DNA from: Streptomyces umbrinus
GTDB lineage: Bacteria > Actinomycetota > Actinomycetes > Streptomycetales > Streptomycetaceae
DNA: 64,000 bases
Direction of reading: 5' to 3'
Assembly: GCF_030817415.1 (NCBI RefSeq)
Contig: NZ_JAUSZI010000002.1
Location: forward strand, 9,052,001-9,116,000
Both the position numbers and the translations under genes were made by a program. The notes beneath the pieces are model-generated. The model worked only from the letters and a program-made list of their open reading frames with translations, was not told the DNA's origin and did no database searches. Positions 1 to 11,502 of this stretch are shown one piece after another (within the stretch, counting starts at the first letter, position 1; the number at the start of each line of letters is the position of its first letter).

Positions 1-1
1 C

Positions 2-256
2 CAGATCCGCGTCCCCGGCAAGCACGGCGCCGCCCCGACCGTGTACGAGAGCGTCGTCGTCCTCATCGACGACCAGCCGGGCCAGCTGGCCCGTATCTTC
101 GCCGACGCGGGCCGGGCGGGCGTCAACATCGAGGACGTCCGCATCGAGCACGCGACCGGGCAGCAGGCGGGTCTGGTCGAGCTGATGGTGAAGCCCTCGG
201 CGGCACCCGTGCTGACGGCGTCGCTGCGGGAGCGGGGCTGGTCGATCCGGCAGTAG
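2..256 (+). CDS. tyrA: Prephenate dehydrogenase, C-terminal fragment (ACT domain)
   Basis: This is the 3' end of a gene that begins before the window; only about 84 codons remain, in the frame that ends with TAG at 254-256. The peptide has the beta-alpha-beta pattern of an ACT domain: a hydrophobic strand (VVVLIDDQPGQLARIF), a helix, then VNIEDVRIEH. ACT domains bind amino acids and give feedback control in TyrA, which converts prephenate to 4-hydroxyphenylpyruvate for tyrosine synthesis. The identification leans on the downstream cmk-plsC-der order, which follows tyrA in many actinomycetes; the catalytic domain is not visible. Another ACT-domain enzyme cannot be excluded. Confidence 0.7.
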   Translation, partial: QIRVPGKHGAAPTVYESVVVLIDDQPGQLARIFADAGRAGVNIEDVRIEHATGQQAGLVELMVKPSAAPVLTASLRERGWSIRQ

Positions 257-282
257 TGCCGAGCCATGCGCGAGGCGACGCG

Positions 283-366
283 GTGATCCTGGTTCCGGTG
301 GTCGTCCTGGTGATCGTTGCGGCGGTGGTCCCAGGGACTGTGACGGGGGCGCCGCGGGGTCCGTAA
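283..366 (+). CDS. Possible 27-residue hydrophobic peptide
   Basis: In the tyrA-cmk gap a GTG at 283 opens a 27-codon frame ending in TAA at 364. The peptide is almost entirely Val, Ile, Leu and Ala (core ILVPVVVLVIVAAVVPG), so it could be one membrane-spanning segment. There is no convincing ribosome binding site and no family is recognised. Chance open frames are frequent at this GC content, so this is a weak call. Confidence 0.2.
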   Translation: MILVPVVVLVIVAAVVPGTVTGAPRGP

Positions 367-455
367 AACGGGGTCCGGGAAGCCAGTAACCTTGTTCGGG
401 GCACGATCGCGCCCGAACCAGCCCACCACCCCGTACCAGGAAGGTGCCCGCACCC

Positions 456-1151
456 GTGGAAACCACCGCCGCCCGGACCGCTCCGGCCGTGATTGTCGCC
501 ATCGACGGTCCCTCCGGCACGGGCAAGTCGAGCACCTCCAAGGCCGTCGCCGCGAAGCTCGGCCTGAGCTACCTGGACACGGGCGCCCAGTACCGGGCGA
601 TCACCTGGTGGATGGTGACCAACGGCATCGACATCACCGACCCCTCCTCGATCGCGGACGCGGCCGGCAAGCCCGAGATCGTGTCCGGTACGGACCCCTC
701 GGCGCCGACGATCACCGTCGACGGCACGGATGTCGCGGGCCCGATCCGCACCCAGGAGGTCACCTCCAAGGTCAGCGCGGTCAGCGCCGTGCCCGAGGTG
801 CGGGCCCGGATCACCGAGCTGCAGCGCTCGATCGCCTCGGCGGCCGAGCAGGGCATCGTCGTCGAGGGCCGGGACATCGGCACGACCGTGCTGCCCGACG
901 CCGACCTGAAGATCTTCCTCACCGCGTCCCCGGAGGCCCGTGCGGCCCGCCGCAGCGGTGAACTCAAGGGCGCCGACGTCAACGCCACCCGCGAGGCCCT
1001 GATCAAGCGGGACGCGGCCGACTCCAGCCGCAAGACCTCGCCGCTCGCCAAGGCGGACGACGCGGTCGAGGTGGACACCTCCGACCTCACGCTCCAGCAG
1101 GTCATCGAGTGCGTCGTCACCCTCGTCGAGGAGAAGCGGGCCACGAAGTGA
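456..1151 (+). CDS. cmk: Cytidylate kinase
   Basis: The enzyme phosphorylates CMP and dCMP with ATP in pyrimidine nucleotide salvage and synthesis in the cytoplasm. The P-loop GPSGTGKSS lies near residue 18, followed by the family sequence LDTGAQYRA and by VVEGRDIGTTV, typical of Cmk; the C-terminal part has the expected RxxxD-type kinase helix. Length is about 231 residues, normal for the family. I chose GTG 456 because an AGGAAGG sequence sits 11 bases upstream; the in-frame GTG at 444 would abut that site. The stop overlaps the next start (GTGA), indicating translational coupling with the acyltransferase. Confidence 0.92.
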   Translation: METTAARTAPAVIVAIDGPSGTGKSSTSKAVAAKLGLSYLDTGAQYRAITWWMVTNGIDITDPSSIADAAGKPEIVSGTDPSAPTITVDGTDVAGPIRTQEVTSKVSAVSAVPEVRARITELQRSIASAAEQGIVVEGRDIGTTVLPDADLKIFLTASPEARAARRSGELKGADVNATREALIKRDAADSSRKTSPLAKADDAVEVDTSDLTLQQVIECVVTLVEEKRATK

Positions 1152-1801
1152 GCGTCGCGTCCGTGCCCTCGGTCAAGGGCGCCGAGGTCGGGCGGCGCAT
1201 CGGCGTCGGCCTGATGTACGGCCTGTGGAAGCCGCGGGTGCTGGGTGCCTGGAAGGTCCCCGCGACCGGCCCGGTGATCTTCGCGGTCAACCACTCCCAC
1301 AACATCGACGGCCCGATGGTCATCGGCGTGGCGCCCCGGCCCTCGCACTTCCTGGTCAAGAAGGAGGCGTTCGTCGGCCCGCTCGACCCGTTCATGACCC
1401 GCATCGGCCAGATCAAGGTCGACCGTGACACCACCGACCGGACGGCCATCACGCGCGCGCTGGGCGTGCTGCAGAACGGCGGGGTCCTCGGGATCTTCCC
1501 GGAGGGCACCCGCGGCGAGGGCGACTTCGCCGCACTGCGCGCCGGGCTCTCCTACTTTGCCGTCCGCAGCGGCGCCCCGATCGTCCCGGTCGCCGTGCTG
1601 GGAAGCACGGAGCGGCGCGGGCGGTTGATAAAGGCGCTGCCCCCGCTGCGCAGCCGGGTCGACGTCGTCTTCGGGGACCCCTTCGAGGCGGGCAACGGCA
1701 GCGGACTGCGTACGCGCAAGGCGCTCGACGAGGCGACCGTGCGGATCCAGAAGCAGCTGACCGCGCACCTGGAAAACGCCAGGCACCTCACGGGGCGTTA
1801 A
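1148..1801 (+). CDS. plsC: 1-acyl-sn-glycerol-3-phosphate acyltransferase (PlsC family)
   Basis: A 217-residue member of the PlsC/LPLAT family, which transfers a fatty acyl group to lysophosphatidic acid in phospholipid synthesis at the membrane. The catalytic HX4D box is visible as NHSHNID near residue 50, and the glycerophosphate-binding block as FPEGTRGEG about 65 residues later. The start GTG at 1148 overlaps the cmk stop by four bases, so translation is probably coupled. The order cmk-acyltransferase-der is a standard actinomycete arrangement. The exact acyl acceptor cannot be read from sequence. Confidence 0.88.
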   Translation: MSVASVPSVKGAEVGRRIGVGLMYGLWKPRVLGAWKVPATGPVIFAVNHSHNIDGPMVIGVAPRPSHFLVKKEAFVGPLDPFMTRIGQIKVDRDTTDRTAITRALGVLQNGGVLGIFPEGTRGEGDFAALRAGLSYFAVRSGAPIVPVAVLGSTERRGRLIKALPPLRSRVDVVFGDPFEAGNGSGLRTRKALDEATVRIQKQLTAHLENARHLTGR

Positions 1802-1876
1802 GAGACACTCCAGTAGTGGATCGTCCGATACGGGCGGTCCACCGATCACCACGATGAACTACGAGGTACGGACTTC

Positions 1877-3349
1877 ATGAACGACCACATCCAGCCCGAC
1901 GGCTCGGCCGAGCACGAGCACGGGGCGCTTGGCGATGCCGAGTACGCGGAGTTCATGGAGCTCGCCGCGGAAGAGGGCTTCGACGTCGAGGACATCGAGG
2001 GCGCGATCGAGGCGGCCGGCCACGGCCCGCTCCCGGTCCTCGCCGTCGTCGGCCGTCCGAACGTCGGCAAGTCGACCCTGGTGAACCGGATCATCGGCCG
2101 CCGCGAGGCCGTCGTCGAGGACAAGCCCGGTGTCACCCGCGACCGCGTCACCTACGAGGCCGAGTGGGCGGGCCGCCGTTTCAAGCTCGTCGACACCGGC
2201 GGCTGGGAGCAGGACGTCCTCGGCATCGACGCCTCCGTGGCCGCCCAGGCCGAGTACGCGATCGACGCGGCCGACGCGGTCGTCTTCGTCGTCGACGCCA
2301 AGGTCGGCGCCACCGACACCGACGAGGCGGTCGTACGCCTTCTCCGCAAGGCCGGCAAGCCCGTCGTCCTGTGCGCCAACAAGGTCGACGGCCTGAGCGG
2401 CGAGGCCGACGCCTCGTACCTGTGGGCCCTGGGCCTCGGCGAGCCGCACCCCGTCTCCGCACTGCACGGCCGCGGCACCGGCGACATGCTGGACGCCGTC
2501 CTGGAGGCGCTGCCCGAGGCACCCGCGCAGACCTTCGGCACCGCGATCGGCGGTCCGCGCCGCATCGCCCTCATCGGCCGCCCGAACGTCGGCAAGTCGT
2601 CGCTGCTCAACAAGGTGGCCAACGAGGACCGTGTGGTCGTCAACGAGGTCGCGGGCACCACCCGTGACCCGGTCGACGAGCTCATCGAACTCGGCGGTGT
2701 CACCTGGAAGTTCGTCGACACGGCAGGTATCCGCAAGCGCGTCCACCTCCAGCAGGGCGCCGACTACTACGCGTCGCTGCGTACGGCCGCGGCGGTGGAG
2801 AAGGCCGAAGTCGCCGTCATCCTGATCGACGCCTCCGAGACCATCTCGATCCAGGACCAGCGCATCGTCACGATGGCCGTCGAGGCCGGGCGCGCCATCG
2901 TCCTCGCCTTCAACAAGTGGGACACCCTCGACGAGGAGCGCCGCTACTACCTGGAGCGCGAGATCGAGACCGAGCTCGCCCAGGTCTCCTGGGCGCCCCG
3001 GGTCAACGTCTCGGCGCGTACGGGCCGGCACATGGAGAAGCTCGTCCCGGCGATCGAGACCGCGATCGAGGGCTGGGAGGCGCGCGTTCCCACGGGCCGG
3101 CTGAACGCCTTCCTGGGGGAGCTCGTCGCCGCCCACCCGCACCCGGTCCGGGGCGGCAAGCAGCCGCGCATCCTCTTCGGCACCCAGGCGGGCACGAAGC
3201 CGCCGCGGTTCGTGCTGTTCTCCTCGGGCTTCATCGAGCACGGCTACCGCCGCTTCGTGGAGCGCCGGCTGCGCGAGGAGTTCTCCTTCGAGGGAACGCC
3301 GATCCACATCTCGGTGCGGGTGCGCGAGAAGCGCGGCAGGAAGAAGTAG
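1877..3349 (+). CDS. der: Ribosome-associated GTPase Der (EngA)
   Basis: A 490-residue tandem GTPase that acts in assembly of the large ribosomal subunit. Two complete G domains can be read: the first with [13 protein letters not shown] and NKVD; the second with [14 protein letters not shown] and NKWD. The C-terminal basic region (about residue 395 on) is the KH-like RNA-binding domain, ending REKRGRKK. An acidic N-terminal extension of about 50 residues precedes the first domain, as in other actinomycetes. ATG 1877 follows plsC by 75 bases, and the unit closes with a strong terminator just downstream. Confidence 0.95.
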   Translation: MNDHIQPDGSAEHEHGALGDAEYAEFMELAAEEGFDVEDIEGAIEAAGHGPLPVLAVVGRPNVGKSTLVNRIIGRREAVVEDKPGVTRDRVTYEAEWAGRRFKLVDTGGWEQDVLGIDASVAAQAEYAIDAADAVVFVVDAKVGATDTDEAVVRLLRKAGKPVVLCANKVDGLSGEADASYLWALGLGEPHPVSALHGRGTGDMLDAVLEALPEAPAQTFGTAIGGPRRIALIGRPNVGKSSLLNKVANEDRVVVNEVAGTTRDPVDELIELGGVTWKFVDTAGIRKRVHLQQGADYYASLRTAAAVEKAEVAVILIDASETISIQDQRIVTMAVEAGRAIVLAFNKWDTLDEERRYYLEREIETELAQVSWAPRVNVSARTGRHMEKLVPAIETAIEGWEARVPTGRLNAFLGELVAAHPHPVRGGKQPRILFGTQAGTKPPRFVLFSSGFIEHGYRRFVERRLREEFSFEGTPIHISVRVREKRGRKK

Positions 3350-3366
3350 CCGCACGGGACGTGTAC

Positions 3367-3414
3367 GCACATGGGTGAGGGCCCCGCAGAACTGCGGGGC
3401 CCTCACCCATGTGC
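3367..3414. terminator. Bidirectional terminator after der
   Basis: A perfect 23-bp inverted repeat (3367-3389 and 3392-3414) with only AA at the centre lies between der and the converging minus-strand gene at 3433. There is no U-tract, as is usual in Streptomyces. It can serve both convergent genes. Confidence 0.85.
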
Positions 3415-3432
3415 CTCAGTCTTCCCTGTGCC

Positions 3433-3909
3433 TCAGCGCTCCCGGCGCGGCCCCGGCGGGAGCGCCGCCGGGATCAGACCGGTGGCGTGCTGCCGCGCCA
3501 CCGGCTGCCAGACGGACGTGACGGTCTGGCTCTGGTGCGTGGACACCTGCCCCGTCTGGTGCTGCCCGACGTGCCGCATGCCGTACGCGGTCGGCGTGTA
3601 CGCACCCGAGTTGTACGAGCTCGTGCTGAGCAGCCCCGTCCCGTGCAGCCCGGATCCCCGCAGGCCCGAGCCATGCAGACCTGAGCCGTACAGGCCTCCG
3701 CCGTGCGGCCCGGTCCCGAAAGCCGTGAAGCCGAGCTCCTCCTCACCACTGCGGTCGCCCGGCAGGGTCCGGAAGGCCTTGCGGAACTCCGCGAAGAGCG
3801 CGTCGTAGATCGGCGTGGCCGAAGGGGTGCCCGCGGTGTCCTGTACCGGCCGCATGGCCGGGATGGGGGACGTGTACGGCAGGCGGCGGGGGGAGTCGTA
3901 GGTGTGCAC
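3433..3909 (-). CDS. Hypothetical protein with glycine-rich pentapeptide repeats
   Basis: A 158-residue protein of unknown function. There is no signal peptide or membrane segment. Its centre (about residues 72-96) is a run of five-residue units of the form G-L-x-G-S/T with x = Tyr, His or Arg, followed by a Ser/Thr/Gln/Val-rich tail. The N-terminal third (ATPIYDALFAEFRKAFRTLPG) looks like one amphipathic helix. The gene converges on der and shares its terminator. The chosen frame is the longest and has normal actinomycete codon bias; a competing frame (3474-3920) is arginine-rich and looks like a shadow. Confidence 0.55.
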   Translation of the reverse strand: MHTYDSPRRLPYTSPIPAMRPVQDTAGTPSATPIYDALFAEFRKAFRTLPGDRSGEEELGFTAFGTGPHGGGLYGSGLHGSGLRGSGLHGTGLLSTSSYNSGAYTPTAYGMRHVGQHQTGQVSTHQSQTVTSVWQPVARQHATGLIPAALPPGPRRER

Positions 3910-4010
3910 GTCTGTGCCAACGACCCCGCCGCCCTTCGGATGCGGCCGCCGGTCCGTATTGGCCGGTCACCGGGAGTGTTTGCGGCGCATTCGTGGACCG
4001 GGGCCCGCGC

Positions 4011-4802
4011 TCAGGTGCCGGCCAGGGGCATCGCGCTCGCCACCAGCTGGCCGCCCGCGGCGGCCTTGTCGAGCGCCTGGCGCAGCAGGTCCTCGCGGGG
4101 CTGGCGGCCGATCGAGCCGACCGGGGCCGCGAACAGCAGCACCTGCTGGTGCTTGTTGGCGGCCGCCCGCCAGCTGTCGGTGACCTGGAGCGGCTGGTGG
4201 GCCTGCCACCAGGCGACGGGGGAGCCGCCGCCGGTGCCCGGCTGCAGGACCGCGTGCAGCTGGCCCATGGCGAGCAGCACGGACCAGCCGTGCAGTACGG
4301 GCGGCACTTCCGTGATCTGGCTCAGCGGCATGAAGCCCTGCTCGATGAGGAGCGGCAGGAAGTCGTCGCCCGCTCCTCCCGTCGTCCCGGGCCGGGCGAT
4401 GCGTCCGGTCGGCTCGACGACGAGCGCGGGGTGCAGCTCGCCGCCGAGCAGGACGAGCCCGCTGGTGACTCCGAGGACGGCCTGCTCGGGCAGGGCCTCG
4501 GCGGGGCGCTCGTCCCCGGTGATGGAGTCGCCGGTGATGGAACGGACGGCGCCCTGCAGTTGCTCCTCGGTCACCTGGACGACCTGCGAGGGCAGGCAGG
4601 TGGCGTGGGCGAAGGCGAGTACGGCGGTCTCGTCGCCGATGAACAGGACGGTGCTGGTGCGCTCCTGTTCGGAGTCGCCCTGGGTGCGGCAGGACGTGCA
4701 GTCGTAACTGCCCGGGGCGTTCTCTCCGGCGAGCAGCCGGTCGGCTTCTTCGTCGCCGATCTCGGCGCGTACGTCGTCGCTGACGTCGAGCATGCGCGGC
4801 AC
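4011..4802 (-). CDS. Hypothetical protein (263 aa)
   Basis: A cytoplasmic-looking 263-residue protein whose family I do not recognise. It has no signal peptide. Visible features are a CxxC pair (DCTSC, near residue 36) in an acidic N-terminal part, then mixed hydrophobic beta-type segments (STVLFIGDETAVLAFAHA and SVLLAMGQLHAVL). Codon use is like that of the neighbours. It is transcribed away from rpf across a long control region (4803-5377) and lies 102 bases upstream of the glycine-repeat gene, so the two may be co-transcribed. Confidence 0.6.
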   Translation of the reverse strand: MPRMLDVSDDVRAEIGDEEADRLLAGENAPGSYDCTSCRTQGDSEQERTSTVLFIGDETAVLAFAHATCLPSQVVQVTEEQLQGAVRSITGDSITGDERPAEALPEQAVLGVTSGLVLLGGELHPALVVEPTGRIARPGTTGGAGDDFLPLLIEQGFMPLSQITEVPPVLHGWSVLLAMGQLHAVLQPGTGGGSPVAWWQAHQPLQVTDSWRAAANKHQQVLLFAAPVGSIGRQPREDLLRQALDKAAAGGQLVASAMPLAGT

Positions 4803-4970
4803 GGGTGGCTCCTCGGGATGCGGTGCGTGGTGCGGCCGGGTGGCCCCCGGCCCATGAACCGGATGGGTTCCCGGCTCATGAAGAAGACAACGGGCGATCT
4901 GTGGCCGGAGTCACGCCCGGGAGCGAACGGAATCGAACCATCCTGCGCACAGGGTGAACCCGGCTGCGGA

Positions 4971-5036
4971 ATCTGTTACTCCACGCCAACTTCTCGGGGT
5001 TCCAAGGAAGTTGGTCCGGTGAGGTGAGTCACAGAT
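4971..5036. promoter_or_regulatory. Nested inverted repeats in the rpf control region
   Basis: The outer arms ATCTGTTACTC (4971-4981) and GAGTCACAGAT (5026-5036) pair at 10 of 11 positions. Inside them, CCAACTTC (4986-4993) and GAAGTTGG (5007-5014) pair perfectly. The arrangement could be a folded RNA element or a protein-binding region between the divergent genes at 4802 and 5378. No known riboswitch core was recognised. Confidence 0.4.
5019..5032. promoter_or_regulatory. Candidate CRP-binding site
   Basis: GTGAGGTGAGTCAC fits the Streptomyces CRP consensus GTG-N6-GNCAC exactly. It lies about 350 bases upstream of a Rpf gene; CRP control of rpfA is known in Streptomyces. It overlaps the outer arm of the nested inverted repeat. 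A motif match alone has a substantial chance rate. Confidence 0.4.
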
Positions 5037-5134
5037 CGTCAGGTCCGTTGGTCGACAAATCCGGAAATCAGCGAATGAAGCGGGTGTCTCAAATTCGACG
5101 ATACTCCCGGTAACAGCGAACTGGCCTGGAATGA

Positions 5135-5998
<864 letters not shown>

Positions 5999-6001
5999 GC
6001 C

Positions 6002-6039
6002 CGGGGCCCCACCCGGTCCTCCGACCGGGTGGGGCCCCG
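6002..6039 (+). terminator. Terminator after the first Rpf gene
   Basis: A perfect 17-bp stem (6002-6018 with 6023-6039) and a CTCC loop begin four bases after the stop codon. It separates the two Rpf genes into distinct transcripts. Confidence 0.85.
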
Positions 6040-6086
6040 TCGGACGCCTGCGCGGCTCGCCGACGGGCCGTCACCACCCTGCCTAG

Positions 6087-7481
<1,395 letters not shown>

Positions 7482-7485
<4 letters not shown>

Positions 7486-8480
7486 CCGTCGACCGCCCCT
7501 CCGAGCCCCTGGCTTCGTTGGCCGCCTTGGTGCCCCTGGTGTGCTTCGAGCCGGTCGAGGCCTTCCAGTACGTGGTCGGCCGGACCGGAGGCGACGACGC
7601 GGCCCGCCGTCATGACGTGCACGGTGTCGGCCAGGTCGGCCACGAGGTCCAGGTCGTGCTCGACGACGAGCAGGGCCGTACCGTCCGCGGCCAGCGCCCC
7701 CAGCACGCGGGCGAGCGCCGCCACCTCGCCCGTGTCCAGTCCCGCCGCGGGCTCGTCGAGGAGCAGGACGCGGGGGCTTCCCGCCAGGGCCCGCGCGAGT
7801 TCGACCCGCCGCAGGGTTCCGGTCGGCAGGCCCGCCGCCGGGAGCGCCCGTACGGCTCCGTCGAGCCCGAGCAGCCGCAGCACCCGTTCCACGGCGTCCG
7901 CGTCCACGACTCGGCCCTGCTCGGCACCCACACGTACGTTCTCGGCGACCGTCAGGGTCGGGAAGACGGCGAGTTGCTGAAAGGTGCGGGCGATACCGAG
8001 CCGGGTCCGGGCGTGGGCGGGCAGCCGGGTGATGTCCCGCTCCCCGAGCCCGATCCGCCCGGCATCCGGCCGCACGGTCCCGGCGAGACAGTGGAACAGG
8101 GTGCTTTTCCCTGCCCCGTTGGGCCCGACGACGGCGGTGATCCTGCCCGGGACCAGATCGAGGTCCACGCCGTCCAGAGCGGTGAACCCGTCGTAGGCGA
8201 CGCGAAGGGCACGGGCCCGGAGCACGGGGTGGACCGGCGTGGTGCGGGCCGTGCGGGGGCGGGCGGGCGAGGCACGCCCGGCGGCGCGGGCTCCGGGTCC
8301 GGCGGACGACGTTGGCTGTGCCGCACCGGGTCCGCCACCGGCGCGAGTTGCACCGGGCGCCGGTCCGGGGCCGGGTGAGGCGGGTTCGCCGGGGTTCTCG
8401 GCTGGACCCGTGCCGGGTTGCGGTGCCGAGTTGGGTTGCCGGGCGTGGTCCGGCGTCCGAGGAGTGTTGGGGTTCGTCAT
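7482..8480 (-). CDS. livG: Branched-chain amino-acid-type ABC transporter, ATPase LivG (possibly fused to LivHM)
   Basis: ABC ATPase domain with Walker A GPNGAGKST, Q-loop region FQQLAVFPTLTV, Walker B VLLLDEP and switch His in VVEHDLDL. The signature loop is degenerate (PTGTLRRVELARAL instead of LSGGQ). The domain is preceded by about 80 residues of Pro/Ala/Gly-rich linker that carries one copy of a 47-residue repeat, so no natural N-terminus is evident; ATG 8480 is only the first plausible start in that frame. Removing one base at 8469-8472 would join it in frame to the permease upstream. The stop overlaps livF (ATGA). Confidence 0.75.
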
Positions 8481-8650
8481 GGTTGGTTCGAGGGCCGGTT
8501 GGTTCGCCGGGGCCGGGTGAGGTGGGTTCGCCGGGGTTCTCGGCTGGACCCGTGCCGGGTTGCGGTGCCGCGTCGGGTCGCTGGGCGTGGTCCGACGTCC
8601 GAGGGGCGTCGGGTTCGTCACCGTTGGTGCGCGGGCCGGAGGGTGCGCCG
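8367..8650. repeat. Two tandem copies of a ~141-bp linker-coding repeat
   Basis: Copy 1 begins at 8367 and copy 2 at 8509, with long identical stretches (for example the sequence around GGTTCTCGGCTGGACCC). The copies differ by one base in length: copy 1 has a GGGG run at 8469-8472 where copy 2 has GGG. Without that base the period would be 141 bp, exactly 47 codons. The encoded peptide includes APQPGTGPAENPGEP in both copies, but in different frames. Confidence 0.85.
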
Positions 8651-10842
8651 GGTTCCGGCGTGCTCGGACGGTTTCGGGTCTCGGCGGGACCCGAAACAGT
8701 CGTCTCGGGGACGGGGGCGGTTCGAGTCGGGTCGTCGGCCCGGTCCTCACCGGGCGTCGGAGGGGTGCCGGAAGTCTCGGTTCCGGGGCCGAGGGTATGA
8801 GCCGTCGTGTCGGGGGTCCAGGAAGGGTCGGGCCCACCGGCCGTCGGAGTCGGCCGTGGGACCGGGCGTGGCACCAGCGGGCGGCCGCCGGTGGGCCTTG
8901 TCCCGGTGGCCGTGTCGGTGTACGGGCCGGTCACCGCGGTCGCGCCCGCCGCGGCCACCACGCGGGGGCGTGTGCCGGGCCCTGCAAGTGTCGCCCGCAG
9001 TCTCCGTCTCACCCCGGCGCCCAGCGGAGTCAGCGCTGCCTCACGCCGCAGCCGCAGACGTTCGGCCGCCAGGCGCATGGCCTCGTACGGGCCGCCCGGG
9101 AAGCGGCCCACGAGGACGGCCAGGAGGCCGATCAGGGCCGCCGCGACGCCGCCGCGTGTGCCCGCGTCCAGGCCGACCAGGAGGGCCGCCGCGAGCAGCG
9201 CGCCGAGGACGCTGTCGGCGCCGAGGACGACGATCGCGGCGAACCACAGCAGGCCGCGGACCGGGTCGTACGCGGCGGGGTCGAAGGCGCGCAGGCCCAT
9301 GCCCAGCATGCCGCCGCCGAGCGCGGCCAGCGCGGCGCCCGCGACGAAGGCCGTCAGTTTGAGCGCCGGCACGCGGACGCCCGCCGCAGAGGCGCCCGCC
9401 TCGTGGTCGCGCATCGCTGCCAGGGCCCGGCCCGTGCGGCCCCGGCGCAGCGCGTGGGCGGCCAGCAACGCGCCCGCGAGGAGGACGAGTTCGAGTGCGT
9501 AGTAGGCGCGGTCGCCGTCGAAGCCCGCCGGGCGGCCCAGGGTCAGGCCCGAGGTCGCGTAAGGCTGGGCGAAGACGAAGCGGCTGACGCCGACGCCCAC
9601 CGCGAAGGTGGCCAGGGCGAGGGCCAGGCCGTGGCGGCCGATGGCGGGCCAGCCGGTCAGCAGGCCCAGGGGCGCCACCAGCAGGACGGCGACCGCGAGC
9701 GCGGCCAGTTCGGGGAGTTCCGGCAGGCCCGGGAAGCGGCCCGCCGCCAGCAGCGCGGTGAAGAGGGCGCCCAGACCCGCGTACGCCGCCTGGCCCAGGG
9801 AGATCTGGCCACCGCGGCCCGTCACCACGACCAGGGACAGGAGGACGACCCCCAGGGCCGGGACCTGGACGGACGTGTGCAGGTCCGAGCCCGCGAAGCC
9901 CAGGGGGAGCAGGAACAGGACCACGGCCACGATCCACGCGCCGGGCGGGGTCGCCACCCGGGCGCTCGCCGTGCGCGGAAGCGCGTCGCGCGTGCCGATG
10001 CCCGGCAGGACCAGCGCGGCGATCAGCAGAGCGACGACGAAGAGGTTCGCGCCCACCGCCTGGAGCAGCGGCTCGCGCCAGCCCGTCGGGTGCAGCCGTG
10101 TCAGCTGGCTCTGGGCGACCCCGATGCCGAGGGCCACGACCACCGCCACCGGCAGGCTCCGCATCCGGGCGGCCACCGCGACTGCCACCACCTCCATCAC
10201 AAGGAGCGGCATGCCGTACGGGTCCAGCCGTACGTACGGGGCCAGCAGCACGCCCGTCAGGCCCGCCGTGAAGGAGCCGAAGGCCCAGCCGGCCGCGGCC
10301 ACCCGGTCCGCGTCGATGCCTCCCAGGACGGCCAGCGAACGGTCGTCGACGACGGCCCGCAGCTCACGGCCGAAGCGCGTCCAGCGGATCACCGCGCCGA
10401 CGCCGACGGCCAGTACGAGGGTCACGGCCAGCTGTCCCCAGGGGTCCGCCGAGACGAGCGTCGGCGCGTCCGAGCGCGCGCCGGGGCCCCAGATCAGGGC
10501 CGCGCCGCCGACGAGCAGCACGAACACGCCGATGGACGCGACGAGGGTCTGTGCCGGGTCGCTGCCGAGGACGGACAGGGGCCGGAAGACGAACCGTTCC
10601 AGCGCCATGCCGATGCCCGGGGCCACCACGAGCAGCGTGAGCGCGGCGGCGAGCGGCAGCGGCCAGTCCCACTCGACCGTGAGCTGCCACAGCAGATAGG
10701 CGCACACCATGGCGATGGCGCCGTGCGCGAAGTTGAGGACGCCGGTCGCCCGGTGGGTCACGACCAGCCCGATCCCGGTGAGCGCGGCGGCGCTGCCGAC
10801 GGAGAGCCCGGCGAGCGTGAGGTCGTACGTCAAAGACGCCAT
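8470..10842 (-). CDS. Fused LivH-LivM permease of a branched-chain amino-acid-type ABC importer
   Basis: One reading frame encodes both membrane subunits usually made separately. Residues 1-290 are LivH-like (GLVVTHRATGVLNFAHGAIAM, then repeated hydrophobic helices); residues 300-610 are LivM-like (GRGGQISLGQAAYAGLGALF). From about residue 620 it becomes a Pro/Thr/Gly-rich linker with a duplicated 47-residue unit. The frame has no proper stop: it runs on through livG in the wrong frame and coincides with livF. I end it here at a one-base discrepancy (8469-8472) that, if corrected, fuses it to LivG. The start is ATG 10842. Confidence 0.75.
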
Positions 10843-10876
10843 CAGTCCCCAGCCCCCAGTACACCGACCACAGTCA

Positions 10877-11374
10877 TCAGCCGTCCGCCCCGGACGACCT
10901 GGCGTCCGAGGCGGCGGGCTCGCAGATCGGACAGGGGTCCAGTTCCCCGCCCGCGAGGACCCGCGAGTCGACCGGCAGGGCCTCCGCCTTCCCGGAGACC
11001 AGCGGGCAGTCCGCGCGGTGCCACAGCGTGCCGCCGGGCACCATCAGCAGGTCTCCGCTGACGGCCACGGGCGCGGCGGCCGCCTGCCCGGACTCGTCGG
11101 CGTCGGCGGGATCGGCGGCCACCAGGAGCCCGTACAGCTCCTCGACGCGGGCCGCCGCGAGGGCGTTCCTGCCGTGGGTGAGGAGCACCGCGCCCGCGAT
11201 GATCAGCGCGGCTCCCGGCACCGTGCAGGACGCGAGGTAGGGCAGCTGGCGCTCGGCGAACCGCTCACCGGAGATCCCGTACCAGCCGAGGACGCACAGC
11301 ACCGCTCCCGCGGCGAGCGCGGCCCACCCGGCCCAGAGGACGGGGTGCACGGTCCGCAGTCGAGCTGTCCGCAT
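10877..11374 (-). CDS. Two-helix membrane protein with a CPIC motif
   Basis: About 165 residues, function unknown. Two hydrophobic helices (WAGWAALAAGAVLCVLGW and CTVPGAALIIAGAVLL) are followed by a soluble domain with the conserved-looking sequences LMVPGGTLWHRADCPLV and DPCPICEP. The three clustered cysteines and a histidine could bind metal. I chose ATG 11374 because GGGAG lies just upstream; ATG 11386 is possible. It ends 34 bases before the Liv permease start and is probably its operon partner. Confidence 0.65.
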   Translation of the reverse strand: MRTARLRTVHPVLWAGWAALAAGAVLCVLGWYGISGERFAERQLPYLASCTVPGAALIIAGAVLLTHGRNALAAARVEELYGLLVAADPADADESGQAAAAPVAVSGDLLMVPGGTLWHRADCPLVSGKAEALPVDSRVLAGGELDPCPICEPAASDARSSGADG

Positions 11375-11502
11375 GGAGGCTCCCATGTCATGTGTCTGAC
11401 AGTCTTCCAAGTCCGCCGATGGACTTGCACTATGCCCTGTGGAAGCTGACCCTGAAAGCACCGGGCGCCCATGGCCCGGACCGACACCCGGTGGTGAGCC
11501 AG

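Noticed and set aside
4905..4985. tRNA-like T-arm (GGTTCGATTCC on the minus strand)
   Set aside because: The 5' acceptor strand that should pair with CGCTCCC is absent, the T-stem needs wobble pairs, and no anticodon arm forms.
8560..11061. An 833-codon open frame antisense to the Liv permease
   Set aside because: The minus strand has clear LivH and LivM domains; the antisense frame is low-complexity.
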